Of a stretch of DNA of 64,000 nt, positions 35,396 to 45,300 are shown one piece after another. The stretch covers positions 89,297-153,296 of the forward strand of contig JAHHHT010000021.1 in NCBI GenBank assembly GCA_019359235.1, in the 5' to 3' direction. This DNA comes from Oscillatoria princeps RMCB-10 (GTDB lineage: Bacteria > Cyanobacteriota > Cyanobacteriia > Cyanobacteriales > Oscillatoriaceae). The number at the start of each line of letters is the position of its first letter. Position 1 is the first letter of the stretch. The position numbers and the translations under genes were made by a program. The notes below the pieces were generated by a model. The model was not told where the DNA came from. It searched no databases and was given only the letters and a program-made list of their open reading frames with translations.

Positions 35396-38300
35396 TCAAA
35401 TAGCCGGTTGAGTTAGGCCGGCGAGCCGGTCGAAACGAAAATTACTCACCAAATCGGCTAGGGCGCAACTCAAAGCAGCATTTGTCTCGGGAATTTCTTT
35501 GAGCAGCTCCAAAATCAGCTCGTCATCAGCGCACAGAGCTGCGTGGCGCAACTGCGCCACCCACTGTGCCGGCATGACCGCCAGATCCTGTGGCGTCAGC
35601 TCCCAAGGCACAGCCGCTTGCTGGGGAGATGCCGGCTGGCCTTCTTCACAGACATACTCCACTCCCAGGTGTTCAGCTATCTTTGCCAGCAGCACCTCCT
35701 CCCGAAAAGGCTTGCGCAGAAAGTCGTCGCAGCCGGCTTGCAAGATGATGGCTCGCTCCTCCTCAAAGGCGCTGGCCGTCAGGGCAATAATCACGGTATC
35801 CTCACCCTGGCCGGCAGCTTTAATCTGTTTAGTCGCCTCATACCCGTCCATCACCGGCATGCGCATGTCCATCCAGATCAGGTGCGGCTGCCAACTTGAC
35901 CACACGGCTATCGCCTCCTGTCCGTTGACTGCAGAGCGCACCTCGAACCCCAGCGATGCCAGCATCCCGACTAGCAGCTGGCGGCTCTCGGCCCGATCCT
36001 CCACCACTAGGATGCGACACGGGGGCTGCCCCGGCGCTAGGCCAATCGCCCGCCGCGCCGGCTGTCGAGTCTGAACCTTAGCCACTTCAGCCAAGCCAAC
36101 CCTGACATCAAAAGTAAACGTCGTTCCCCGCCCGGTGGTGCTGCTGACGGTGATGTCGCCGCCCATCAGCCGCACGAATTGCCGGCTGATCGGCAAGCCC
36201 AAGCCAGTGCCCTCCTGAGAGTTGCGCCCAACTTCCGTTTGCCCAAAGGCTTCAAACAAGGAGTCCATCTCCTCTGGGGCAATGCCCGGGCCGGTGTCTG
36301 AGAGTTCAAAGGCGATCGGGTACTGGGAATTGGGAATTGGGCATTGGGAATTGGGCATTGGGGATGGATTGTTTTGCTCGATGCCCGATGCGCTGTGCCC
36401 CAGTCTGACTCGCAGCGTGACACTGCCTTTTTGAGTGAATTTGATGGCATTTCCCAGGAGATTAATCAAAACCTGGCGCAATTTACTCTCGTCGGAGAGC
36501 ACGTACTGGGGAAGGTCTCGGTCGCGGTTAAAGGTGAGCTGCAAGCCCTTAGAATTCGCTTTCAGCTTAAACATCTGCTCTAAGGTGTCGAGCAGCTCGA
36601 AAAGGTCAAAGTCATTTTCACACAGCTCCAGCCGGCCCGCCTCAATTTTAGACATTTCCAAAACGTCATTGATCAGCGACAGCAAGTGCTCGCCGCTGCG
36701 ACTGATAATTCTCAGATGTTCCTGATGCTGGGCGGAGAGTAAAGAGTCGCGGGCCATCACTTGAGTGAAGCCAAGGATAGCATTGAGTGGCGTTCTCAGT
36801 TCGTGACTCATGTGAGACAAGAACCGGCTTTTGGCGATGTTGGCGGCTTCGGCTTCTCGTCTGGCTTGTTCCAAGGCTGAGTTTTTCACAGTCAGTTCTT
36901 GGCGCTGCTGTTTTTCCTGTTCGAGGAGGCGAGCTTGGGCGATGGCAATGCCGAGTTGGGCGGCGACAGCTTCTAGCAGCTCAATTTCATCGTCACTCCA
37001 CCGGCGGAAGCGGTCGCACTGCTGCAAGCCGATGACTCCGTTTGGCTCGCTCTGGTAGGAGGTGCGAACGACCGCCATCGATTTCAGTCCAAATTGGTGA
37101 CAGAGGGGCTCAGCCGGTTTTAACAGTGGGTCTGAGTAAACATCGGCAGAAACCATTGCCTTATCTTGAGCTATCGTCAGCTCGGCGTGGGGATTGCCGG
37201 CAACCGGAATTGCCATGTCGCGCATGGAGTTCCAGCCCGGAGTGAGATACTCCGCCACTACAGGCATTTGCGGTGCGGGTTCGGTAATGTAGGTGTGAAT
37301 CAGGCAGCGACTGACGCCAAAGGCTTGACCGATTTGAGTGGCTGCTGTTTCAATAATTTGCTCGAACTCCAGGCTCTGGCGGATCTGCTCGGTCAGCTGT
37401 TTGAGCAGCAGCACTCGCTGCAGGACCAGTTCCAGGGCGGCTTTGGCGGCGGCAATTTCTATCTCTGCCCGCTTGCGGTCGCTGATATCAAACAGCACGC
37501 CATACCAGACAATTTCTCCGCTGTGGCGGCGTTCCGGTCGAGACTTGGCTTGCACCCACTTGATCTTTCCAGATGGGGTGAGGATGCGCCACTCACAGGC
37601 AAAAGGTTCCAAAGTTTCGGCGCTAATATCGGTCGCCTGGAAAAGGCCCTGTACATCGTCCGGATGAATGTCTTCAAAGGCGAGGGCGGCATTTTCCATT
37701 ACCTGTTCTGGCTCAACTTCCAGAATTTCCCGGCAAGCCGAACTGATATATTCAAAAGCGGTCGAACCATCTAGGTGCCGCACAAATTCATAAATAACTC
37801 CCGGTATGTTGGCGGCTATTTTTTGCAACCGCGCTTCGATCTCCCGCAATGCCCGCTCCGCTTGTTTGCGGGCGGTGATGTCTTGCCCAATGCCAATCAT
37901 GCCGCCATCTGAAAGCCGGATGTTGGCCCAGGACGTGTCCACGATGCGCCCGGTGCGAGCCTGGGTTTTCATGTCCCGCCACTCTCCTGTTGCGGCGAGG
38001 ATGAAGTCCAAAACCTGCTGGCGGTATTCGGGGTCCTGATAGCACTCCGCCAGGAGGTCGCGCTCTCCTAAGTTGGCTTGCGACCAGCCCAGGACACGCT
38101 CAACCTCCCGATTGAGCAGCTTGAGTTCGCCTTCGGGACTGTAAAAAATCACCATAACCGGGATGTGGTCGAAGATGGTTTGCAGGAGTTCTTTCTGCTG
38201 TTGGAGCGCTTCTTGTGCCAGCTTGCGCTCTGTGATGTCCTCGGCAATGCCGGTCAGCCGGTACACCCGCCCGGTTTCGTCGCAGATGGGGAAGGAGCGG

Positions 38301-41300
38301 GCCCATATCCAGCGGATGTGGCCGTCGGGGCGGATGATGCGGTACTCCTGGCTGAATTCTTCTGCGGTTTGCAACTGGGTTTGGAAGGCGGCGATAATGT
38401 TGGGGCGGTCTGCGGGATGGATGCTCTCCACCCAAGATTGCGGATGCTCGTAGAGACTGGCGCAGCTGCGCCCCCAGATGCTCTCGTAGGTGGGACTGAT
38501 GTAGAGCATCCGGTCGGCGGAGGGAGAAATGATGAAGAAGACTTCGCGGACGTTTTCCGCGATTTGCCGGAAGCGCTCCTCGCTCTCGCGCAGGGCCATT
38601 TCGGCTTGTACGCGATGGGTGATGTCTTCGGCAATTCCCACGACGCGGTAGACCGCACCTCGATCGTTCTGGATGGGGAAGGCGCGATCTCTGATCCAGC
38701 GCATCTCGCCATCGGGTCGCACAATCCGGTACTCCTCGTCGTACTCGCCGCGCACCTGTTTGGCAAAAGCTGCTATAATTCGCTGCCGGTCGTCGGGATG
38801 GATGGCATCTATAAAGGATGTGGGTCGGGCGTACAGTTCTGCTAGAGTTTGCCCCCAAATGGTTTCGTAAGCGGGACTGACGTAAATCATTTGGCTCTTC
38901 TCGGGGTCAGTCATCCAGAAGAGCTGGTGGATGTTTTCCGCGATTTGGCGGAAGCGCTCTTCGCTCTCGCGCAGGGCGATTTCTGTTTGTTTGCGCTGGG
39001 TGATGTCCTGGTCTACCCCAGCCATCCGCACGGGTGTGCCGGTGGCGTCGTAAAAGACCCGACCTTTACTGGCTGACCAGCGAATCTTACCGTCAGGGAA
39101 GACAATCCGGAATTCGATGTCGTATGGCGCTCCCTCAGTGATGGCGCGGTTTGCCGACTGGAAAACGAATTCGCGGTCTTCTGGGTGAAGGCTGGCGGCG
39201 AAGGCTTCATAGGTGGGCTGGAAGTATTCTTTTTTGGCGGGGTCATGGCCAAAGAGGCGTTTCAGGCTGTCAGACCAGGTGAGGGAGCCGGTGAGGATAT
39301 TCCAGTCCCAGGTGCCCATGCGAGCGGCTTCGAGGGCCATGTGCAATCGCTCTTGGCTCTCTCGCACGGAGGCGATGAGCTGATTTCGCTCCTCTTCGGC
39401 GATCGCTCGCTGGGTGATGTCGCGGAATGTCACGGCGAATCCATCGCCCAACTTGACGGAAACATTCTGAAACCAAGCTTTTATGCCTTCCCGCTCGTAA
39501 TAAAATTCCCGCTCCTGCGGAACGCCTGTTTCAACGACCCGAACGTACAGGTCAAACAGCCCTGTTTCGCCATGCCCCGGCATCTCCTGGAGCAGATATT
39601 TGCCAACGAGATCGCCGGCAGTGCGCCCGACCATTTTTTCTGCCGCTGCATTGACTAAAAGCCACTCAAAGTCTATAATATTTCCGGAACTGTTCCTGAC
39701 AGCAGAAAAAGCCATCACTCCATCGAGGGAGCTATTGAGTACGCCGGCTAGGTGGGATTGGGAGTGCTGCAGCTCCTCTTCCACTCCCACGCGGTCGGTG
39801 ATGTCGGTTTGAACGCCGACAAATTGAGTCACGTTTCCGGATGCGTCTCGGATCGGGGAAATGGACAGCTCATTCCAGAAGAGGGTGCCATCTTTGCGAT
39901 AGTTTCGCAGCTTGACGGAGCACTCTCTTTGTTCTTTAGTTGCTTGGCGCAGTTCTTGTAGTCCGGGCTGATAGATGTCTTCACTCTGCAAGAACCGGCA
40001 GTTTTGGCCTGTGACTTCCTCGGCGGAGTAACCCGTCATCCGCTCAAAGCCTTTATTGACGTAGATGATCGGGTTTTCGGGCTGGGTTGCGTCGGTAATG
40101 ACGATGCCGTTGCTGCTAGCGTCTATCGCTCGTTCTAGCAGTTGCAAACGCTCGTCTGTCCGGACGCGATTGGTGATGTCGCGCACGAGAACTATAACTT
40201 CCTGCGAACCGCTGACCGCGAGCCGCGCTTCGTAGCTGCAAAGGAAATCGCCTATAGGCAGCTGGTAGTCAAAGCTCTGGGTGTCGCCGGTTTCAAGGGT
40301 TCGGGCTGTATTCTCCAAGAACTGCTGCGCTATGGGTGCCGGCATGATTTCAGAGATTTTCCTGCCGGTAAACAGGGTGGATGGATCGCACAAATCTTTG
40401 GCTTCTGCTGCTTTGAAGTTGAGAAAAGTGCCATCGCGGCTGAGGCAAAAGATTAAATCGGGTATGGCATTGATCAGGGCGCGATTTTTGGCCTCACTCT
40501 CCCGCAAGGCTTCCTCCGCTCGCACGCGCTGGGTGATGTCGTTACTGACAAACAGGACGCATGTCTCTCCCCCAACCTCGATGAGATCCGCTGAACTCAG
40601 CAAGGTTCTCACCTCGCCAGAGGAGGTGCGCAAGGGGATTTCTTGGTTGCGAATCCTGCCGAATTCTAGCAACTGCCTGTCGAATTTAGGGCAGTCTTCT
40701 GCATTGACGAGGAGATTTAGCTGGCTGGGTGCCGAGCCAATTACTTGCGAGCGAGTGTAGCCAAAGGTGCTGAGGAAGCTGTCGTTAACTTCCAGGTAGC
40801 GCCCGTCGGAGAGCCGGTTGAGGGCGATCAGATTTGGACTGGAGTGAAAGGCTTTGGCGAATTTTTCCTCTTCCCGGCGCAGGGCGGCTTCAGTCCGCTT
40901 GTGCTCGCGAATTTCCTGCTGCAGCAGTGCGTTTTGCTCGCTCAGCTGCTTTTGCAGGTGTCTGATTTTCAGCTGGTGTTCTATCCGGACTAAAACTTCT
41001 TGCACCTGAACCGGCTTGGTGATATAATCCTCACAGCCGGCAGCGAAGGCTCTCACCTTGTCGAACGCCGCATCTAGGGCGCTCAAGAAAATCACCGGAA
41101 TGTCGCGAGTGGGATCGGAGGCTTTCAACCTCTGACAGATTTCATAGCCACTGATATCTGGCATCCGGATGTCGAGCAAAATCAGAGCCGGTGGAGCCGC
41201 CTGACACACATCAAGAGCCTGTTGCCCGCTGATCGCTCTGCGAACTTTATACCCCCGCTCAGTGAGCGAGGAGGAGAGCTGGCGCAAGTTTTCTGGCTGG

Positions 41301-41353
41301 TCGTCAGCGATTAAAATGTCTGCTTTAGTGGCCTCAGCTTGATTGCTATTCAT
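35396..41353 (-). CDS. Giant hybrid histidine kinase: REC, nine PAS (one LOV), GAF, HisKA, HATPase, REC
   Basis: 1985 residues, no membrane segment, so a cytoplasmic sensor. Order: receiver (Asp61 in LILLDIRMP), coiled coil, PAS x9 (about 160-1280), GAF (about 1300-1470), HisKA (His1517 in SHMSHELRTPLN), HATPase (N box LINLLGNAIKF, DTGPGI, GTGLGLPIS), receiver (Asp1829), C-terminal helical tail. PAS3 (about 410-520) has the LOV signature GQNCRFLQ with Cys452 (codon TGC at 40000-39998) and NYRKDGTLFWNELSISPIRD, so I predict flavin binding and blue-light sensing. PAS5-7 are PAS_3 type. In the ATPase domain, just before DTGPGI, an in-frame repeat adds PMPNSQCPIPNSQYPI. It heads toward no obvious response-regulator gene. 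Confidence 0.93.
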   Translation of the reverse strand: MNSNQAEATKADILIADDQPENLRQLSSSLTERGYKVRRAISGQQALDVCQAAPPALILLDIRMPDISGYEICQRLKASDPTRDIPVIFLSALDAAFDKVRAFAAGCEDYITKPVQVQEVLVRIEHQLKIRHLQKQLSEQNALLQQEIREHKRTEAALRREEEKFAKAFHSSPNLIALNRLSDGRYLEVNDSFLSTFGYTRSQVIGSAPSQLNLLVNAEDCPKFDRQLLEFGRIRNQEIPLRTSSGEVRTLLSSADLIEVGGETCVLFVSNDITQRVRAEEALRESEAKNRALINAIPDLIFCLSRDGTFLNFKAAEAKDLCDPSTLFTGRKISEIMPAPIAQQFLENTARTLETGDTQSFDYQLPIGDFLCSYEARLAVSGSQEVIVLVRDITNRVRTDERLQLLERAIDASSNGIVITDATQPENPIIYVNKGFERMTGYSAEEVTGQNCRFLQSEDIYQPGLQELRQATKEQRECSVKLRNYRKDGTLFWNELSISPIRDASGNVTQFVGVQTDITDRVGVEEELQHSQSHLAGVLNSSLDGVMAFSAVRNSSGNIIDFEWLLVNAAAEKMVGRTAGDLVGKYLLQEMPGHGETGLFDLYVRVVETGVPQEREFYYEREGIKAWFQNVSVKLGDGFAVTFRDITQRAIAEEERNQLIASVRESQERLHMALEAARMGTWDWNILTGSLTWSDSLKRLFGHDPAKKEYFQPTYEAFAASLHPEDREFVFQSANRAITEGAPYDIEFRIVFPDGKIRWSASKGRVFYDATGTPVRMAGVDQDITQRKQTEIALRESEERFRQIAENIHQLFWMTDPEKSQMIYVSPAYETIWGQTLAELYARPTSFIDAIHPDDRQRIIAAFAKQVRGEYDEEYRIVRPDGEMRWIRDRAFPIQNDRGAVYRVVGIAEDITHRVQAEMALRESEERFRQIAENVREVFFIISPSADRMLYISPTYESIWGRSCASLYEHPQSWVESIHPADRPNIIAAFQTQLQTAEEFSQEYRIIRPDGHIRWIWARSFPICDETGRVYRLTGIAEDITERKLAQEALQQQKELLQTIFDHIPVMVIFYSPEGELKLLNREVERVLGWSQANLGERDLLAECYQDPEYRQQVLDFILAATGEWRDMKTQARTGRIVDTSWANIRLSDGGMIGIGQDITARKQAERALREIEARLQKIAANIPGVIYEFVRHLDGSTAFEYISSACREILEVEPEQVMENAALAFEDIHPDDVQGLFQATDISAETLEPFACEWRILTPSGKIKWVQAKSRPERRHSGEIVWYGVLFDISDRKRAEIEIAAAKAALELVLQRVLLLKQLTEQIRQSLEFEQIIETAATQIGQAFGVSRCLIHTYITEPAPQMPVVAEYLTPGWNSMRDMAIPVAGNPHAELTIAQDKAMVSADVYSDPLLKPAEPLCHQFGLKSMAVVRTSYQSEPNGVIGLQQCDRFRRWSDDEIELLEAVAAQLGIAIAQARLLEQEKQQRQELTVKNSALEQARREAEAANIAKSRFLSHMSHELRTPLNAILGFTQVMARDSLLSAQHQEHLRIISRSGEHLLSLINDVLEMSKIEAGRLELCENDFDLFELLDTLEQMFKLKANSKGLQLTFNRDRDLPQYVLSDESKLRQVLINLLGNAIKFTQKGSVTLRVRLGHSASGIEQNNPSPMPNSQCPIPNSQYPIAFELSDTGPGIAPEEMDSLFEAFGQTEVGRNSQEGTGLGLPISRQFVRLMGGDITVSSTTGRGTTFTFDVRVGLAEVAKVQTRQPARRAIGLAPGQPPCRILVVEDRAESRQLLVGMLASLGFEVRSAVNGQEAIAVWSSWQPHLIWMDMRMPVMDGYEATKQIKAAGQGEDTVIIALTASAFEEERAIILQAGCDDFLRKPFREEVLLAKIAEHLGVEYVCEEGQPASPQQAAVPWELTPQDLAVMPAQWVAQLRHAALCADDELILELLKEIPETNAALSCALADLVSNFRFDRLAGLTQPAI
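36322..36368 (-). repeat. In-frame GGGAATTGGGCATT repeat in the kinase ATPase domain
   Basis: GGGAATTGGGAATTGGGCAT and onward, a string otherwise found between genes (for example at 50408-50456 and 58250-58312), encodes about 16 residues placed between the N box and the DTGPGI motif of the hybrid kinase. Reading frame and motifs on both sides are intact. Confidence 0.9.
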
Positions 41354-42358
41354 CTCTAACTACCCGATTTTAAGCTCAGCTGTTGCGCTTGCGCACTCAC
41401 CCGCTAGGGAATAAATGCCCTGGCTCTGCAGGGGCGGGGGAACCGGTCCTTGCTTACAGCTGTGTGGGGGAAAATATAGCGTTTTTGCAGGAAGGTGGAT
41501 CTAACCTCTCCCCCCCACCCCCATCCCCTAGCAGGGGATGAGGGAATTCTCCCTCTTCTCCCCTTTCCCCTACAGGGAAGGGGGCTGGGGGTTAGGTTTT
41601 TTTCAAAAAAGGGATGCTCCCTGTGGGGGCGGGGGAACTCCGCCCAAGCGCAAATATTGCTTTGCAGCCCTTTTTAGAGAACCTATTCCACACGCTAGGG
41701 GCATGCTGCAAGCTGTAAGCCGGGGGTTTCTGCCCCCAGCGGGCTGTCCCACTGGTGCGAGGTGTCAGTTAAAACCATAATAATACTTAGATGGCAGTTC
41801 TTCACCCAATCCGCCCGCCCGTCAGCCAGAGGGGCATTTTGTTCCGGGATTTGCAAGGGGAAGCTGGAAAATCAACTCCTCACCGGCGCAGATGGCTGGG
41901 CGGTGCGGCTGCGCCACCCACCAAGCCGGCATGGCAGCCAAGGAAGCGGGCGCAGCCCTTGATATACAGCAGATTGCAACTGAGTGAGGTACAGATATTG
42001 ATCCCCCCCTTACCCCCCCTTAAAAAGGGGGGGGAGAAGCTAGCCCCCCTTTTTAAGGGGGGTTGGGGGGATCGAAGCGCACTCCACGCAAGTGAAAAGT
42101 GCCATAAATAAACCCGCCCCCCCAACGATAGCACTACAGCACCGGCGCAACGGAGCGACCCGCTTCTTCAGACGAAACCGCGCCTTCAATAACAGGCATT
42201 CCGGTGTCCTTGCCAGGGGGGGTGAGGGCCAGAAACTCAAAGAAACCGGGTTTCTCGAAGAAACTCAAAGAAACCGGGTTTCTTGAAGAAACCCGGTTTC
42301 TCCGCTTTTAGTTTTTCCAAGAAACCCGGTCTCTCAAAGAAACCGGGTTTCTCCGCTC
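41354..42358. repeat. 1.0-kb gene-free stretch with clustered palindromes
   Basis: No gene seen. Features: C-rich CTCTCCCCCCCACCCCC repeats at 41505-41600, a GGGATGCTCCC sequence at 41609 like the end of the MITE at 10937-11113, a 70-base C-run/G-run double palindrome at 41999-42071, and six half- or full copies of AAACCCGGTTTCTT at 42240-42355 directly before the end of the cyclase gene. Confidence 0.7.
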
Positions 42359-45300
42359 TCAATCGCTCTTTTTGCCTTTGAGCAGATAAGTGAGCATCTC
42401 CCCTTTGCCTTTAACGTGGATGACACCGCGCTCCTCACAGATATACTTGTCCCGCAACAGCTCGCAAGTGGCAGCTGTCAGCTGAATAGCGCCGGGAATG
42501 CCGTGAGATTCCATGCGGCTGGCGGTATTCACGGCATCGCCCCACAAATCGTAGATAAACTTTTTCAGACCGATGACACCGGCAACCACGGGTCCTGAGT
42601 TGATGCCGGTGCGGATGCTCACCTTGCAGCCGGTCTCGGCAGAAAAGCTGGCGACTTCCCGCTGCATGTCGAGAGCCATATCCGCAACCGCCTCGGCGTG
42701 GTCGTGCCGGTGCACCGGCAAGCCCCCCACCACCATATAAGCGTCGCCAATCGTCTTAATCTTCTCCAAACCGTGCTTTTCTGCCAGCCGGTCAAACCGG
42801 GAGAATATCTGATTGAGCAGCTCCACCAATTCTGTGGGAGAAATGCTGGCAGAAAGCTCGGTAAAGCCAACGATATCGGCAAATAAGACGGTGACTTTTT
42901 CAAAGCTGTCGGCAATGGAGCCCGGGTGCCGCTTCAGGCGCTCCGCAATCGGCTCTGGCAAAATATTCAGCAACAGCCGTTCTGACTTTTCCCGCTCAGC
43001 CTGCAGTATTTCCGCCGCCTGCTTCGACTCGGTGATATCTCTCCCCGCGCCGGTGAACCCGATGGCATGTCCCTTGTGATCCCGCAGCGGCACCCCCGTA
43101 AATTGGTAGTCCAGCAAAACGCCATCCTTAGCAATCAACTTCGCCTCAGCCCACCGAGAAGATTCCCCTGGATGTGACAAGGCTTGTTGAGTCTTCAGGG
43201 CAATATTTTCTCGGTCGGCTTCCGCAAAAAAATCAAAACCCAACCGGCCTTTTAGCTCAGCGGGCGACAGTCCCGTAACCCGCTCCATCTGTTTGTTCCA
43301 TTTTACCAGCCTGAAATTCAAATCAAACACGAAAATAATATCCAGCTGCGCCTCAAAAATGCTCTCCTGCTCTTCCAGCGCCCGCGCCAGCGTTTCCTGC
43401 GCCTGACGGAGTTCTGTGATATCGCTGGTAACAGTCAGTATGCACTCTTTACCGCCCAAGTAAATGATTTCAGCGGACAGCAGCCCCTGAATCACCTCGC
43501 CTGACTTCTTGCGGAACTGGACTTCCATATTGCGAACTGTTCCCTCCTCTCGCAACAGCTGCACCAGCAGGGTGCGGTCTTCCTGACGCACCCACAGATT
43601 CATCTCCTGGGTGGTGTGACCGATAACCTCTTGCCTGCTGTACCCAGTAATGCTCTCAAATCCCTCACTGACATCGATCAGGCGTCCATCTGAAATCGTG
43701 GTGATAGTGATAGCGTTAGGACTCTGGCGAAAAGCTTTAGAAAACTTCTCCTCTGACTCGCGCAGCGCCACTTCTGCTTGCTTGCGCTCAGTAATATCTC
43801 GCAATGCTACCACCCTGACCTGCTTGTCTTGATAGGGGATGACCTTGCCTTGAATCTCAATGGGAAACTCGCAGCCGTCCTTTCTTAACCCGACCGATTC
43901 ATAAGGATTTTCAGTTTCTGAAAGCAGATTTTTCGCTACAAACAAACGGTCAGCCGGTGCGATACAGTCAAATAGATTCCCCCCAGTCAGCTCGCCGCCC
44001 TCACATCCAAACATGCGGGCGAAGGCTTGGTTCCAGTCCAAAATATTGCCTTCTTCATGCACCACAATTCCTTCAAACGTAGCCTCCGAGAGCTGGCGGA
44101 ACCGAGCCTCGCTCTCGCCCAGTTGCGCCGTGCGCCTCTTGACTCTCATCTCCAGCTCTTGATTGGCCCTTTGCAGTGCCTCCTGGGCCCGATTGCGCTC
44201 TTGGTGAAGTGAGAGCGCCGCTGCAGCCGCCCGCAGGAGGTTCACTTCCGACACTTCCCACACTCGCTCCTCCGTGCAGTTGTCGAAGCCGAGAAACCCA
44301 AAAAATTCGCCGTCAACAATCAGGGGTAAAATGAGAATAGAAAAAAGATCCGGCAGCTGTAAAATCTGGCGCTCGACGGGCGTCAATTCGCTGACCGTGC
44401 TGGCAATAGGTTGCCCGATCGCTAGAGTTTCATGCCAGCGGGGCAACAAGTCCTCGAAGGGAAAATTTTGCAACAGTGGATTGTCGATTTCAGGTGGCAC
44501 GCCGGAGGCGCACCACTCGGCACGCTGGCTCGCCAGCAACCGCCCCCCTTCCCCTCGGTGGTTTTCAAAGAAGTAAACGCGGCTAGCGCCGGAAGCTTGT
44601 CCCAAGGGTTCCAGGATTTCTGCAAAGCAATTGTCGCCCTCCTTGCAAGCCAGCAACCGGCGCTGAACTTCCACCAGCGCGGCTAAATAGCGTCTCTCCT
44701 TGTGCAGCTCATCCTCGGCTCGCTTGCGAGCGCTGATGTCTGTGCCAATGCAGAGAATGCCGGTGAGGTTTCCCTGTGCGTCTCGCAAGGCTTTTGTCGT
44801 CCAAGCCACCCAGACAGGATCGCCATTGCGGCGGATATTTTCAAACTCGCTGCGCGTATACTCCTCCGGGGATTGCAGGATCTCTCTTACCATTTCTTGC
44901 CGGTCAGATCCAGAGGCATCTGTTGGGGCGACAATTGTCCCGATGACGCTAGCCCCCAGGATTTCATCCGAGGCGTAACCGAAGAAGCTTTGAGCGAATT
45001 CGTTGAAAAAAGTAATATTCCCCTCAGTGTCGAGGCGCATAATAATGCTGTTGGCATTCTCCACCAGTTGCCGGTATTTCGTTTCGTTCAGTCGCAGCGA
45101 CTCTTGCGCCCGCACCAGATCCAGCACATTCTCCTGCAAGTCGGCATAAATAAGCCGCAATTGCCGAGTCATTTGGTTGAAAGTTTCCGCCAGCAACCCC
45201 AGCTCATCTTCTCGCTCCACCGGCACGGTTTGGTTCCAATCCCCCTGCGACAGGGCAATCGCTGCTGCATTCAGCCGGAGAATCGGCTGGACAATCCAGC

